A DNA stretch of 64,000 bases. It comes from Edaphobacter sp. 4G125 (lineage in GTDB: Bacteria > Acidobacteriota > Terriglobia > Terriglobales > Acidobacteriaceae). Shown here one piece after another: positions 25,525 to 34,660 of this stretch (positions within the stretch are counted from its first letter, which is position 1; every line of letters starts with the position of its first letter). The notes below the pieces were generated by a model. It worked only from the letters and a program-made list of their open reading frames with translations. It was not told the DNA's origin and made no database searches. The position numbers and the translations under genes were made by a program. The stretch covers positions 1,361,501-1,425,500 of the forward strand of contig NZ_CP060393.1 of NCBI RefSeq assembly GCF_014274685.1, given 5' to 3'.

Positions 25525-26616
25525 ATGAATAAACTTGTTGTCGGCAATCTTGTCCATCGTCCCCTTCGTTCTTTGATCAGCGCGCTGGCGATCGCGATCG
25601 AGGTCATTATGATTCTCTCGATTACGGCGATCCTGCTGGGCAAGATCAGCGGATTCAAGGCCCGTCAGAACGGGATTGGAATGGATATGATTGTGCGGCC
25701 CGCAACCACGAATAATTTTCTTGGAATGAGCTCGGCGGCTGCCTCCATCAAGATTGCCGATCTGCTGGCCAAGGTTCCCCATGTGGCCGTAGCAGCCCCC
25801 GTAAATATTAATCTGACCGGCTCGCTCGATAGTATTTATGGAATTGACTACAAGAGCTTCAATGGTCTGGAACCATTCACTTATATCGCTGGCGGTCCTT
25901 TTCAGGGGCCCGATGACGTCATCGTGGACGATTACACCGCGACCGGAAAGAAGATCGGCGATACGATCTCGATTCTGAATCACAGCTTCCGAATCTGCGG
26001 AATCGTAGAACACGGCAAAGGGGGACGAAAGTTCATTCCCATTGAAACGATGGGGAATCTGACAGGAACCGAAGGGAAGGCTTCGCTCTTCTATCTCAGG
26101 ACAGATGATCCTCCCCGCTACCAAGAGGACGTTCGCAAGGCCATTCTTGCCATTCCGGGGATGAGCCAATACAACGTCAGCACGGCGGAAGAGTATCTTT
26201 CCATGATCTCTCCAACCCGGCTGCCGTATATGGCTACAGCGATTCGTGTCGTTGTAGGCATTGCGCTGGTGATCGGATTCCTCGTGATCTTCCAGTCCAT
26301 GTATACGGCAGTGATGGAGCGGACACGAGAGATTGGCATCCTGAAATCCCTAGGAGCTTCTCGGCTCTATATCGTTTCTCTGGTTCTGCGTGAGACTGCT
26401 TTTATCGCCGTCGCAGGCATCGTACTCGGGATCGTTGCCAGCTATCTGCTAAGTTCGGCGTTGAGCGCGCGCTTTCCTACGTTGGACTTTGTCATCGATC
26501 TGCCTTGGGTATGGAAATCGGCGATTATTGCTTTTGTTGGCTCAGTCCTGGGAGCGCTTTACCCGGCCTATAAGGCAGCGGGGAAAGACCCAATTGATGC
26601 ACTGGCTTATGAATAG
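25525..26616 (+). CDS. MacB/FtsX-type ABC transporter permease
   Basis: The 363-residue protein has an N-terminal helix (SLISALAIAIEVIMILSITAIL), a periplasmic MacB-like core domain (about 55-235) and three C-terminal FtsX helices. VMERTREIGILKSLGASRLYI is the cytoplasmic coupling helix, and the end is YPAYKAAGKDPIDALAYE. This is the four-helix topology of MacB/LolC/DevC permeases. No ATPase is adjacent; the nearest candidate is the LolD-type ATPase at 49708. I chose the ATG at 25525 because the longer frame overlaps the preceding gene and lacks a matching N-terminus. Confidence 0.85.
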   Translation: MNKLVVGNLVHRPLRSLISALAIAIEVIMILSITAILLGKISGFKARQNGIGMDMIVRPATTNNFLGMSSAAASIKIADLLAKVPHVAVAAPVNINLTGSLDSIYGIDYKSFNGLEPFTYIAGGPFQGPDDVIVDDYTATGKKIGDTISILNHSFRICGIVEHGKGGRKFIPIETMGNLTGTEGKASLFYLRTDDPPRYQEDVRKAILAIPGMSQYNVSTAEEYLSMISPTRLPYMATAIRVVVGIALVIGFLVIFQSMYTAVMERTREIGILKSLGASRLYIVSLVLRETAFIAVAGIVLGIVASYLLSSALSARFPTLDFVIDLPWVWKSAIIAFVGSVLGALYPAYKAAGKDPIDALAYE

Positions 26617-26661
26617 GCTTTGGTCGCCGCCGCATCTCAGAAATCGGAGCGATCTCTGCGA

Positions 26662-28344
26662 ATGATGGCGCGGATCTTTCAGGTCAGAAACATGGGCTCT
26701 TATAGGCAAACATCACATCGTAGTTTGAAGCGGATCACGCTCCGCCGTTCGGCAGAGTTATTTCTGCTTGCCATTGCAGCAGCCTTTCTGCTGTTGCACC
26801 TGGTTCATCTCCGCGCTGATTTTCCTAACCACTCCCCATGGATGGACTGGGCGAAGTACACCGATGAGGGATGGTACGGCGATGCAGCCATTCGGCACTT
26901 CCAGCGTGGAGGCTGGTATGTCCCTGGAGATTTTAATCCGGCTGCCGCGCTTCCTGTCTGGCCTCTGATTGAAGGCGCAGTCTTTCGCGTTACCGGAGTC
27001 AATGTGGTCGCAGCCCGCGCGTTAACGGTGGCCATCTTTGGACTTATCCTGGCGAGTGTTTATCTTCTTGTGCGGCGATGGCAGGGGCGATCTTCACTGG
27101 CCCCTGCCGTGGCTGTTCTGTTGCTGGCGGTTAGTCCGTACTGCTATGCGTTCAGCCGTATGGCCATCCTCGAGCCGATGCTGATCCTGCTGACCCTGCT
27201 GGCGCTCCTGGCGGCATCTTCTTTGCCTGACGCCGATGCGGTGAGAACCTCATGGTTCGACTGGAGGCGAAGGGCGCTCCCTTCCCTGGCTCTGGGACTT
27301 TTGCTGCCACTCATGATTCTGACCAAGACGACCGCAATCTTCCTGTTTCCTGCCATCGGATGGATGGTCTTCGCTCGGTCAGGGCACAAAGCAAAGAACG
27401 CTCTGAAGGTCGGTGCTCCCATTGTGGCATTGGGGATCCTGGTTTGGACCGCTTATTACGGACTTGTCGTTCGTCCGCATTTCCTCAGCGATTACCGATA
27501 TCTCTTCAGTGCCAATGCCTATACCGGCATTACCGCACAGAATGCCCTGGAGGTCTTACGGGATACCTTCCAGGATGGAATGTGGGTCGGAGATCTGCTT
27601 TATCCTCTCGGACTCCTTGCCATGACCGCGACGTTCTTTTTTCGCCCGCAGCTGTTGAAGAATCCTCTGCTCACCGCGTTGCTGTTGTGGATTCTTGGCT
27701 ATCTAACATTTATTGCCTATCACAATAATCTGCAGCCCCGGTACTACCTTGTGCTCGCGGTTCCGTTTACGGTTGTTCCTGTCATCGTATTTGCCAGCTT
27801 CTGGAGTCAATGGCAGGGGCGCCCAACGGTCTCCTCCGTTGCAGGAGCCATTGGAGCAGTAGCATTGTTGATTGTGGCTGTAACGGATGCGGGCCAGACG
27901 ATCAGCTATGTGACTCACCCGGAGTACACCTTCGCCAGTGCGGCGGATCGTATCCGTCAGATCGTCGAGTCAGACCGTACGCATAATCCGTTGGTGCTTT
28001 CGATCAGCGGCTCGGACCTGTCTTTGATGACCGGGCTTCCTTCCATCTGCGATGACTTTGGCACGATGGAATTAGAAGATAGAGTGAAGGTATATCGCCC
28101 CGGTTGGTACGTCACCTGGAACCAGGTGGATGATGACAAGATGGATGCCTTGACGCCGATCTATCACTTGAAACGGGTAGCGTCCTTTCCTGCGATGGAT
28201 GATCCTGAGCGGAACCTGATGATTCTCTACCGGCTCGATCCACCTGAGGCCACGCCGCGACGTCGTTCCCGTCCGCGGCCGATTCCGCAGTTTTTGCGCA
28301 CTGGCTTTGGGCAACAGGCAGATCCTCTTCAGCTTCAGCATTGA
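26662..28344 (+). CDS. GT39/ArnT-like membrane glycosyltransferase
   Basis: A polytopic GT-C fold protein of about 560 residues. After the first helix it has DWAKYTDEGWYGDAAIRHFQRG, the periplasmic loop with the acidic DE pair typical of the PMT/ArnT family that use polyprenyl-phosphate sugars. About ten further helices follow, with LEPMLILLTLLALLA after an RMAILEP motif. The C-terminus is soluble and Arg/Pro-rich. It would transfer a sugar to a lipid or protein at the periplasmic face; donor and acceptor are unknown. The start is uncertain: ATG at 26662 is given, TTG at 26620 or ATG at 26692 are possible. Confidence 0.8.
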   Translation: MMARIFQVRNMGSYRQTSHRSLKRITLRRSAELFLLAIAAAFLLLHLVHLRADFPNHSPWMDWAKYTDEGWYGDAAIRHFQRGGWYVPGDFNPAAALPVWPLIEGAVFRVTGVNVVAARALTVAIFGLILASVYLLVRRWQGRSSLAPAVAVLLLAVSPYCYAFSRMAILEPMLILLTLLALLAASSLPDADAVRTSWFDWRRRALPSLALGLLLPLMILTKTTAIFLFPAIGWMVFARSGHKAKNALKVGAPIVALGILVWTAYYGLVVRPHFLSDYRYLFSANAYTGITAQNALEVLRDTFQDGMWVGDLLYPLGLLAMTATFFFRPQLLKNPLLTALLLWILGYLTFIAYHNNLQPRYYLVLAVPFTVVPVIVFASFWSQWQGRPTVSSVAGAIGAVALLIVAVTDAGQTISYVTHPEYTFASAADRIRQIVESDRTHNPLVLSISGSDLSLMTGLPSICDDFGTMELEDRVKVYRPGWYVTWNQVDDDKMDALTPIYHLKRVASFPAMDDPERNLMILYRLDPPEATPRRRSRPRPIPQFLRTGFGQQADPLQLQH

Positions 28345-28505
28345 ATTTTCTGCCCCTAAATCAAACCTGCTGCATCCGAGACTTTCTACTCCGCATCCAT
28401 CTCTTGGCGAGGTAATGTATTCTCTGAATTGTCAGGAACCTGGAAGCCGAGCCTGAACTAAGTCGCTGTTGTTTGCGAAGTTAGAATCTGATTTCAAGGA
28501 GAGCT

Positions 28506-29591
28506 ATGCCGAATCAGCAGGAGGTGCGGTGGTCACAGTTGAAAGTGGGCCTCATCGTCCTGATGGCTTCGGTCATTCTGGTCACCTTGCTTTTTTTGAT
28601 GACCAGCTCGGCGGGTCTCGGAATCTTCTCGCATAAGCTGACCATTACTACCTACTTTGAGAACTCCGCAGGCTTGAAGCAGGGAGCTGCGGTCAATCTG
28701 CAAGGCGTCACCATCGGGACCGTCAAGACCGTTACGGTGGTAGCCACACCCGAAAGAAAGCTGACCCCCGTCAGGGTGGTGATGAAGCTCAATGAGAAGT
28801 ACGCAGAAGAGCTTCACAAGGATTCGAAGGCATCCTTAACTACGATCGGTGTTCTGGGCGATACCGTCATCGATATCAACAGTCAGTTTGCTGTCGGTCC
28901 GCCACTACAGGATGGCGACGAGCTCAAGACGCTCGAAACCCCGAGCCTGACCGATGTTGTTAAGGCGAGCCAGGGAACGATTGAAAGCCTCAATGTGATC
29001 CTGGCCAAGATGAATACGATCGTCGATAACCTTCAGTCAGGAAAAGGGTCGATCGGGCAGCTGATCAATAATCCTGATCTTTACAACAAGCTCAACAGTA
29101 CAGTGGACGAACTGCACAAGCTGACGGTGAACCTGAATCAGGGTAAAGGAACGGTTGGTAAGCTCGTCAATGACGATACCCTTTACAATCGTCTGAACGA
29201 GACGACGGCGAAGCTGCAAAATATCGCGACCGAGTTGGACACCGGCAAGGGAACTGCGGGCAAGCTGTTGAAGGATCCCGAGCTGTATGACAATCTCAAC
29301 TCCACCCTAAAACATGCCAATTCGTTGATGGCTGATGCGGATGCCGGCAAAGGCGGACTGGGACTGATGTTGAAGGACCCCAAGTTCCGCAAGCAGCTCG
29401 ACGATACCTTTACACAGGTAAATCAGCTGGTCACGGGAATTAATCAAGGAAGAGGCACACTCGGTAAGCTGGCGACGGAAGATACGCTTCACACGAACAT
29501 GAACAATCTTCTGACTAACAGCAACGATTTGGTGACGGCAATTCGTCAGAATCCCAAGAAATACCTCACCATCCATCTAAAGATTTTCTAG
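28506..29591 (+). CDS. MCE-domain (MlaD-like) lipid transport protein with C-terminal repeats
   Basis: The 361-residue protein has one N-terminal membrane helix (LKVGLIVLMASVILVTLLFLM) and an MCE domain (about 45-125: YFENSAGLKQGAAVNLQGVTIGTVKTV, LTTIGVLGDTVIDI). A helical C-terminal part follows, built of five units of about 30 residues, each with GKGTxGKLxxDxxLYxxLNxT. MCE proteins form hexameric rings that carry phospholipids across the periplasm; the C-terminal helices often form a needle or barrel. The MlaE/MlaF partner genes are not next to it. The ATG has AAGGAG close upstream. Confidence 0.9.
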   Translation: MPNQQEVRWSQLKVGLIVLMASVILVTLLFLMTSSAGLGIFSHKLTITTYFENSAGLKQGAAVNLQGVTIGTVKTVTVVATPERKLTPVRVVMKLNEKYAEELHKDSKASLTTIGVLGDTVIDINSQFAVGPPLQDGDELKTLETPSLTDVVKASQGTIESLNVILAKMNTIVDNLQSGKGSIGQLINNPDLYNKLNSTVDELHKLTVNLNQGKGTVGKLVNDDTLYNRLNETTAKLQNIATELDTGKGTAGKLLKDPELYDNLNSTLKHANSLMADADAGKGGLGLMLKDPKFRKQLDDTFTQVNQLVTGINQGRGTLGKLATEDTLHTNMNNLLTNSNDLVTAIRQNPKKYLTIHLKIF

Positions 29592-29696
29592 CTTTTTTAC
29601 GGGGCAAAACGCTCATCCTCGCCTTTCCTTTGCCGAATCGCGGGAGTAGTGTGAATACATTCAAGGTTTGATTGTTGATCTGCTTCAAGGAGAACC

Positions 29697-31757
29697 ATGA
29701 GAAGAATCGCGTCCAGGTTTTTGCTTCCAACCCTTTTGTTATCCGTTGGCTTATTGTCTGCGATGGCAGAGGACGCATCGGGCCCCAAGTCTGCCCCTAA
29801 AAAGCCCGTAATCTTCGATCAGTCAGCGATCGATACCTCGGTCGATCCGTGTGTGGATTTCTATCAATACGCTTGCGGAAACTGGCGCAGGAATAATCCC
29901 ATCCCGCCAGATCAGACGCGCTGGGGGCGTTTCAACGAGTTGGCGGAGTACAACAATTACCTGCTCTATTCGGATCTCAAGGCCGCAGCGGATGCTCCCA
30001 AGACGCCTCTGCAGAAGAAATATGGTGACTATTTTGCGGCCTGCATGAACTCGGATCTGGCCAACCGGCTGGGTGCGAAGCCGATCGAGCCCATCCTCAA
30101 GACTATTGATGGCTGGAGCGACCGCAAGCAGTTCGCAACCCTGATGGGGGCGATCGAGAACAAGTATGCGCTCAGTTACTTTTTCACCTTTGCCTCCGAT
30201 CAGGACCAGAAGGACTCCAGCAAGCAGATTGGCGAGGTTGATCAGAGCGGTCTGGGGCTGCCTGATCGTGACTACTACCTGAATCAGGACGATCGCTCGA
30301 AGAAGCTCCGCGCTGAGTATGTGGAGCATGTCACAAAGATGTTCACGCTGACAGGTGACAACCCTGAGCAGGCTGCAAAAGAGGCCCAGAGTGTCCTTGC
30401 CATCGAGACGGTACTGGCCGAGGGGTCCATGTCGCGCGTCGATCGCCGTACTCCGGCAAATGTCTATCACGTGATGACAATTGCAGAGTTGCGGGCATTG
30501 ACCCCGGAGTTCGATTGGAAGGTCTACTTTGCAGCCAAGAAGCAGAGTGCACTCAAGACGGTCAATGTAGCTTCGCCTGGATTCTTCAAGGCGCTGAGCC
30601 AGGAGCTGTCCTCAGCCGATATGGATGCCCTGAAGAGTTATTTGCGCTGGCATACGATTCATCGCTACGCTGCCAGCCTGAGCGATGCTTTTGTGCAGGA
30701 AAATTTTCATTTCTATGCTGCGACGCTGGCTGGGCAGAAGGAGCTTGCGCCTCGCTGGAAGCGCTGCACGCAGTCGACGGATCGTGCTTTAGGTGAGGCT
30801 GTGGGCCAGGACTGGGTCGCGAAGAACTTCCCTCCTGCAGCAAAAGACAATATGGAGAAGCTCGTCAAGGCTCTCGAAGCTGCGCTCGCAGAGGACATTA
30901 AGCATCTGGATTGGATGAGCGATGCAACCAAGGTTGAGGCCCAGAAGAAGCTCGCTGCTTTCCGCAACAAGATCGGCTACCCGGAGAAGTGGCGCGACTA
31001 TTCTTCCGTGAAGATCGATCGCAACAACCCTATAGGAAACGTGCAGCAGATTTCCGCCTTCAATGATCGTCGCGATCTGGCCAAGATCGGCAAGCCGGTC
31101 GATGAGAAGGAATGGGACATGACTCCGCCGACGGTCAATGCCTACTACAATCCTGCGATGAACGACATCAACTTTCCCGCAGGCATCCTGCAGCCGCCGT
31201 TCTATGACTTCAAGATCGATCCTGCGGTCAATTTCGGCGGTATCGGAGTCGTGATCGGGCATGAGATGACGCACGGCTTTGATGACCAGGGAAGCCAGTA
31301 TGACCCACAGGGAAATGTGCGGAGCTGGTGGACCTCGGAGGACAAAAAGAAGTTTGATGAGCGCACCGACTGCGAGGTTAAACAGTACAGCAGCTTTGAG
31401 GTGGCACCTGGCCAGAACCTGAACGGCAAGCTGACGTTGGGCGAAAATACCGCCGACAACGGAGGGCTCCGCATCGCCTATCAGGCTCTCATGAGTACCC
31501 TCGCTGAAGAACATGCGTCCCAAACGGCAAAGGTCGATGGCTACACGCCGGCGCAACGCTTCTTCCTTGGCTTCGGACAAGTGTGGTGCGAAAACGTAAC
31601 GGAACAGGCGGCCCGGCTGCGTGCGAAGACCGATCCTCACTCCTCGGGTCGTTGGCGCGCGAACGGCACGGTGCAGAACTTCGACGAGTTTGGCAAGGCC
31701 TTTGGCTGTAAAGTAGGGCAGCCGATGATGCCGGTCAATGCCTGCCGCGTCTGGTAA
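29697..31757 (+). CDS. Secreted M13 (neprilysin/PepO-like) metallopeptidase
   Basis: The 686-residue protein has a signal peptide (LLPTLLLSVGLLSAMAEDA) and the M13 N-terminal domain, starting DPCVDFYQYACGNWRRNNPIP. The catalytic domain has VNAYYNPAMNDINFPAGIL for substrate binding and zinc ligands in IGHEMTHGFDDQG, with the third ligand Glu in GENTADNGGLRIAY. The C-terminus CRVW is the family end. It cleaves peptides on the amino side of hydrophobic residues in the periplasm or outside. The ATG has AAGGAG upstream. It is followed by a G/C hairpin. Confidence 0.94.
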   Translation: MRRIASRFLLPTLLLSVGLLSAMAEDASGPKSAPKKPVIFDQSAIDTSVDPCVDFYQYACGNWRRNNPIPPDQTRWGRFNELAEYNNYLLYSDLKAAADAPKTPLQKKYGDYFAACMNSDLANRLGAKPIEPILKTIDGWSDRKQFATLMGAIENKYALSYFFTFASDQDQKDSSKQIGEVDQSGLGLPDRDYYLNQDDRSKKLRAEYVEHVTKMFTLTGDNPEQAAKEAQSVLAIETVLAEGSMSRVDRRTPANVYHVMTIAELRALTPEFDWKVYFAAKKQSALKTVNVASPGFFKALSQELSSADMDALKSYLRWHTIHRYAASLSDAFVQENFHFYAATLAGQKELAPRWKRCTQSTDRALGEAVGQDWVAKNFPPAAKDNMEKLVKALEAALAEDIKHLDWMSDATKVEAQKKLAAFRNKIGYPEKWRDYSSVKIDRNNPIGNVQQISAFNDRRDLAKIGKPVDEKEWDMTPPTVNAYYNPAMNDINFPAGILQPPFYDFKIDPAVNFGGIGVVIGHEMTHGFDDQGSQYDPQGNVRSWWTSEDKKKFDERTDCEVKQYSSFEVAPGQNLNGKLTLGENTADNGGLRIAYQALMSTLAEEHASQTAKVDGYTPAQRFFLGFGQVWCENVTEQAARLRAKTDPHSSGRWRANGTVQNFDEFGKAFGCKVGQPMMPVNACRVW

Positions 31758-31764
31758 GACCTGT

Positions 31765-31793
31765 GGGGGAGGGAGGGAGTCCCTTCCTTCCCC
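31765..31793 (+). terminator. Probable terminator after the M13 peptidase gene
   Basis: A G-rich arm (31765-31779) pairs with a C-rich arm (31780-31793) allowing G-T pairs, eight bases after the stop. The T run comes later, in GGGGTTTTTCG. Confidence 0.5.
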
Positions 31794-31965
31794 ATACCTT
31801 CGGGGTTTTTCGTAAAGTCAGTGCTCGTCAATATTCGTGGAACGAAGGTGGCACAAACTCGTCTCACCTTCTACAATGTCCAAAGGAATTTATCCCTAGA
31901 GATTGGCTCGCGGGCAGTAAGCGGCTTCAGGAAATGCCTGGCGTCGGCGAGGATTAAGGAAACGC

Positions 31966-33243
31966 ATGAGGTTGAGCAGGGTTGGCCGTTTTTCGTTGGC
32001 CTTAGTAGTATCCGTTGCGATAGGTCTGGGCATAACAGCATGCGGGGGCGGTACGGTCGCCTATATCTGGGTGCTTGGTACGCAGTACAACCAGGTCGGT
32101 GCATTCAAGGTCGACAACTATTCAGGCAACCTGACCCAGGTGGTGGGATCGCCTTTCAGTTCTAATGGCACCAATCCGATCGCGCTTGCGATCAAGCCTG
32201 GCGGCCGTTACGTTTACGTGGTGAATAAGGGAGTCCCCGCTGCAGGAACGACTGCCGCCACCCCTGGCAATATCGCGCTTTTCAGCGTGGGCGGAGACGG
32301 TACGCTAACCTTCCAGCAGACCTATACCAGCCGCGGCAGCACTCCGGTCTGGGCTACAGTCAGCAGCGATGGTAATTACCTCTACGTGCTCGATACGCTG
32401 TATCCGGACACTCCGGAGTATCCCAATCCCAATGGACTGGGCGATATTACGGTCTTCGCCATTGACAACAACACTGGCCGCCTGCAGCTTGTGCCCAACC
32501 AGCAGTTTAAGGACAGCAACCAGACCCAGCTGACCTTTTTCCCAGTGGGCAAGGTGCCGACCATGATGCGCGTTTCTAACAGCTGTCTCTTTACCATCAA
32601 TACTGGCGATCAGACGGTTACACCCCTCGCTGTGGGAACGAGCGGACAGTTAACCATAACGGCAAATTCGACCATCACGACCGGTGCCGGCAAGCTCACT
32701 TCGATCAGCACCAACGGCAACTACGTATACCTGACTGATGCAGCCGCGACTGCTGACAGCCCCGGTGGACGTATTCTGCCTTATACAGTCGGCGCGGGTT
32801 CCTCGGCCTGCTCCCTCAACACCCTAACCGGCGGTCCGGTGAACAATCTACCGCTGACTTCGAATCCGGTTTATTCCATGACGGACAACAAGGGCAAGAC
32901 ACTTTATGTTCTGAACCGTTCCTCACTCGATCCAAACAACCCAACCAGCTCAATCTCGGCGTTTACGATTGATCCCACGACAGGAAAGCTGTTCGTTCTG
33001 GGAACTGGAGCAGGCGGTGGCACTCCCCTGCCTGGCAATCCGTACGCAACGGGTTCCGGCCCGGTCTGTATGGTGGAAGATCCTACGAATCAGTGGGTCT
33101 ACACCTCGAATAATATCGACAATACGCTCACCGGAAAGAGAATTAACTCGGTCTCTGGTGAACTAGGACCGTTACCACGCAACTCGACCTTCCCGACCGT
33201 GGGTCAGCCTACCTGCATGGCGTTGAGCGGAAGCGTCAACTAG
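31966..33243 (+). CDS. Beta-propeller (lactonase-type) lipoprotein 1
   Basis: A lipoprotein signal peptide ends in GITAC, and lipidation at that cysteine would anchor the protein. The remaining 400 residues are seven-bladed beta-propeller repeats of the YncE/lactonase type: NPIALAIKPGGRYVYVVNKG, TPVWATVSSDGNYLYVLDT, YTSNNIDNTLTG. No catalytic residues of 6-phosphogluconolactonase are evident, so enzymatic activity is doubtful. It is the first and most divergent of three adjacent paralogues. The ATG follows GGAAACGC; spacing is acceptable. Confidence 0.82.
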   Translation: MRLSRVGRFSLALVVSVAIGLGITACGGGTVAYIWVLGTQYNQVGAFKVDNYSGNLTQVVGSPFSSNGTNPIALAIKPGGRYVYVVNKGVPAAGTTAATPGNIALFSVGGDGTLTFQQTYTSRGSTPVWATVSSDGNYLYVLDTLYPDTPEYPNPNGLGDITVFAIDNNTGRLQLVPNQQFKDSNQTQLTFFPVGKVPTMMRVSNSCLFTINTGDQTVTPLAVGTSGQLTITANSTITTGAGKLTSISTNGNYVYLTDAAATADSPGGRILPYTVGAGSSACSLNTLTGGPVNNLPLTSNPVYSMTDNKGKTLYVLNRSSLDPNNPTSSISAFTIDPTTGKLFVLGTGAGGGTPLPGNPYATGSGPVCMVEDPTNQWVYTSNNIDNTLTGKRINSVSGELGPLPRNSTFPTVGQPTCMALSGSVN

Positions 33244-33262
33244 CCGTTGTGAGTTAATTAAA

Positions 33263-33300
33263 TCCGCCGCATTCTCTTTCAAGACAGGAGATGCGGCGGA
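33263..33300 (+). other. Intercistronic hairpin between lipoprotein genes 1 and 2
   Basis: TCCGCCGCAT (33263-33272) pairs perfectly with ATGCGGCGGA (33291-33300). No T run follows, so it is more likely an mRNA-stability hairpin than a full terminator. Confidence 0.55.
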
Positions 33301-33357
33301 AAGAACCGCTTCCTGGATTGACAGTAAATGGAAGCGGTACTGGAGTAAGAGATACAC

Positions 33358-34593
33358 ATGAGCTTGAAGACGATGGGCCGTGGAGCATTAGCCTCAGTAG
33401 TGTCCGTGATGATGGGGCTTGGCCTGACGGCATGTGGCCGCGACTATACCGTCGGCTACGTCTACAGCGTTTCGTCGCAGGCGACGGCTGGCCTGGTCAA
33501 CGGTTACAAGGTCGATTACCAGCAGGGATACCTGGTTCAGCTTGCGAACTCTCCCTTGCCCTCTGGAGGGAAGAACCCCGTCGCTGTGGTCGCTTCTCCC
33601 GATCACAAGAGCATCTATGTCATCCACCGCGATGACTCCAATCTGGTTCACTTCCTGATCGGAGTCGACGGTAAGCTCTATCCGCAAAAAACCTATAACA
33701 TCAGCGGTAGCTTTGCGACGGACGCATCGATCGATGCCTCCGGCAAGTTCCTCTATGTGACGTACACGTATCAGAACTCTCTTACTTTCAATCCGGATGG
33801 AACGGTCGCAACGCAGGGACAGCTCTATACTCCTGCCAACCCTGGCCCTGGCGGCGTGTCGGTCTTCCCCATCAACTCGGATGGGACGTTGAATGCTCCG
33901 CGAAATGTCAATGTGGGGCGCAATCCGGTCAAGATCTCTGCGACGAATCCGAACCATTTTGTATATGTCGTGGATCAGGATGCCGAGACCAATTCAAATC
34001 TCTTTGGCTTTTCGCAAAATTCGGACGGTACTTTGAACCCCTTGCCTGGGGTCACGATCAATCCCGGCAATGTAGTTTCGACAGGCTTTCCGTCTGGAAT
34101 TACTCCTGCGGGCATTATTGTGGACAGCACGGGTTCCCATCTTTACGTCACAGACCAGACCGCAAATACGGTCATGGGATACTCGATTGCTTCCAATGGA
34201 GTTCCTTCCATGTTGGGAAGCGCCACCACTGACTCCGTTCCCGCTGGTATGGCAATCGATCAGACCGGAAAATATCTTTATGTCGCAAGCAATGGTGCTG
34301 GAGCCATCAATGGATACACCTTTGCTTCCAATGGTCAACCGGTCCGTTCCAGCACAGTCGGAAGCTATCAGGTCGGTACCGGGCCAACATGCCTCTCCTT
34401 TATTGGAGCTCCGAGCAGTGGTGAGCCGACTCACGCCGTTTATCTTTACACTTCCAACTACCTGGCCAACAACATCTCGGGAATTCAGATGAGCCCGTCG
34501 GACGGGAGTCTCCGGCAGATTCAAAAGACGCCGTTTACCACGAACGCATTACCCTCCTGCCTTGTGACTGTGCCCGCTATCTCCGGGAGTTGA
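33358..34593 (+). CDS. Beta-propeller (lactonase-type) lipoprotein 2
   Basis: The 411-residue protein has a signal peptide ending GLTAC, then GRDYTVGYVYS. Propeller repeats follow, with NPVAVVASPDHKSIYVIH, ASIDASGKFLYVTYTYQN, GIIVDSTGSHLYVTDQTANTVMGY and AIDQTGKYLYVASNGAG. It shares with lipoprotein 3 the CxRDYTV start, the YTYQ/FTYQ insert, the NPGPGGV loop and the LYTSNxLxNxxSG ending, so the two are close paralogues from a local duplication. It is probably an outer-membrane-anchored binding or scaffold protein. Confidence 0.84.
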   Translation: MSLKTMGRGALASVVSVMMGLGLTACGRDYTVGYVYSVSSQATAGLVNGYKVDYQQGYLVQLANSPLPSGGKNPVAVVASPDHKSIYVIHRDDSNLVHFLIGVDGKLYPQKTYNISGSFATDASIDASGKFLYVTYTYQNSLTFNPDGTVATQGQLYTPANPGPGGVSVFPINSDGTLNAPRNVNVGRNPVKISATNPNHFVYVVDQDAETNSNLFGFSQNSDGTLNPLPGVTINPGNVVSTGFPSGITPAGIIVDSTGSHLYVTDQTANTVMGYSIASNGVPSMLGSATTDSVPAGMAIDQTGKYLYVASNGAGAINGYTFASNGQPVRSSTVGSYQVGTGPTCLSFIGAPSSGEPTHAVYLYTSNYLANNISGIQMSPSDGSLRQIQKTPFTTNALPSCLVTVPAISGS

Positions 34594-34660
34594 TCCACTA
34601 AGGTTCAGGTGTGCAAGATTAGAATGAGCATGGCGGTTACCCGCCGGATGAAGGAAAAGG

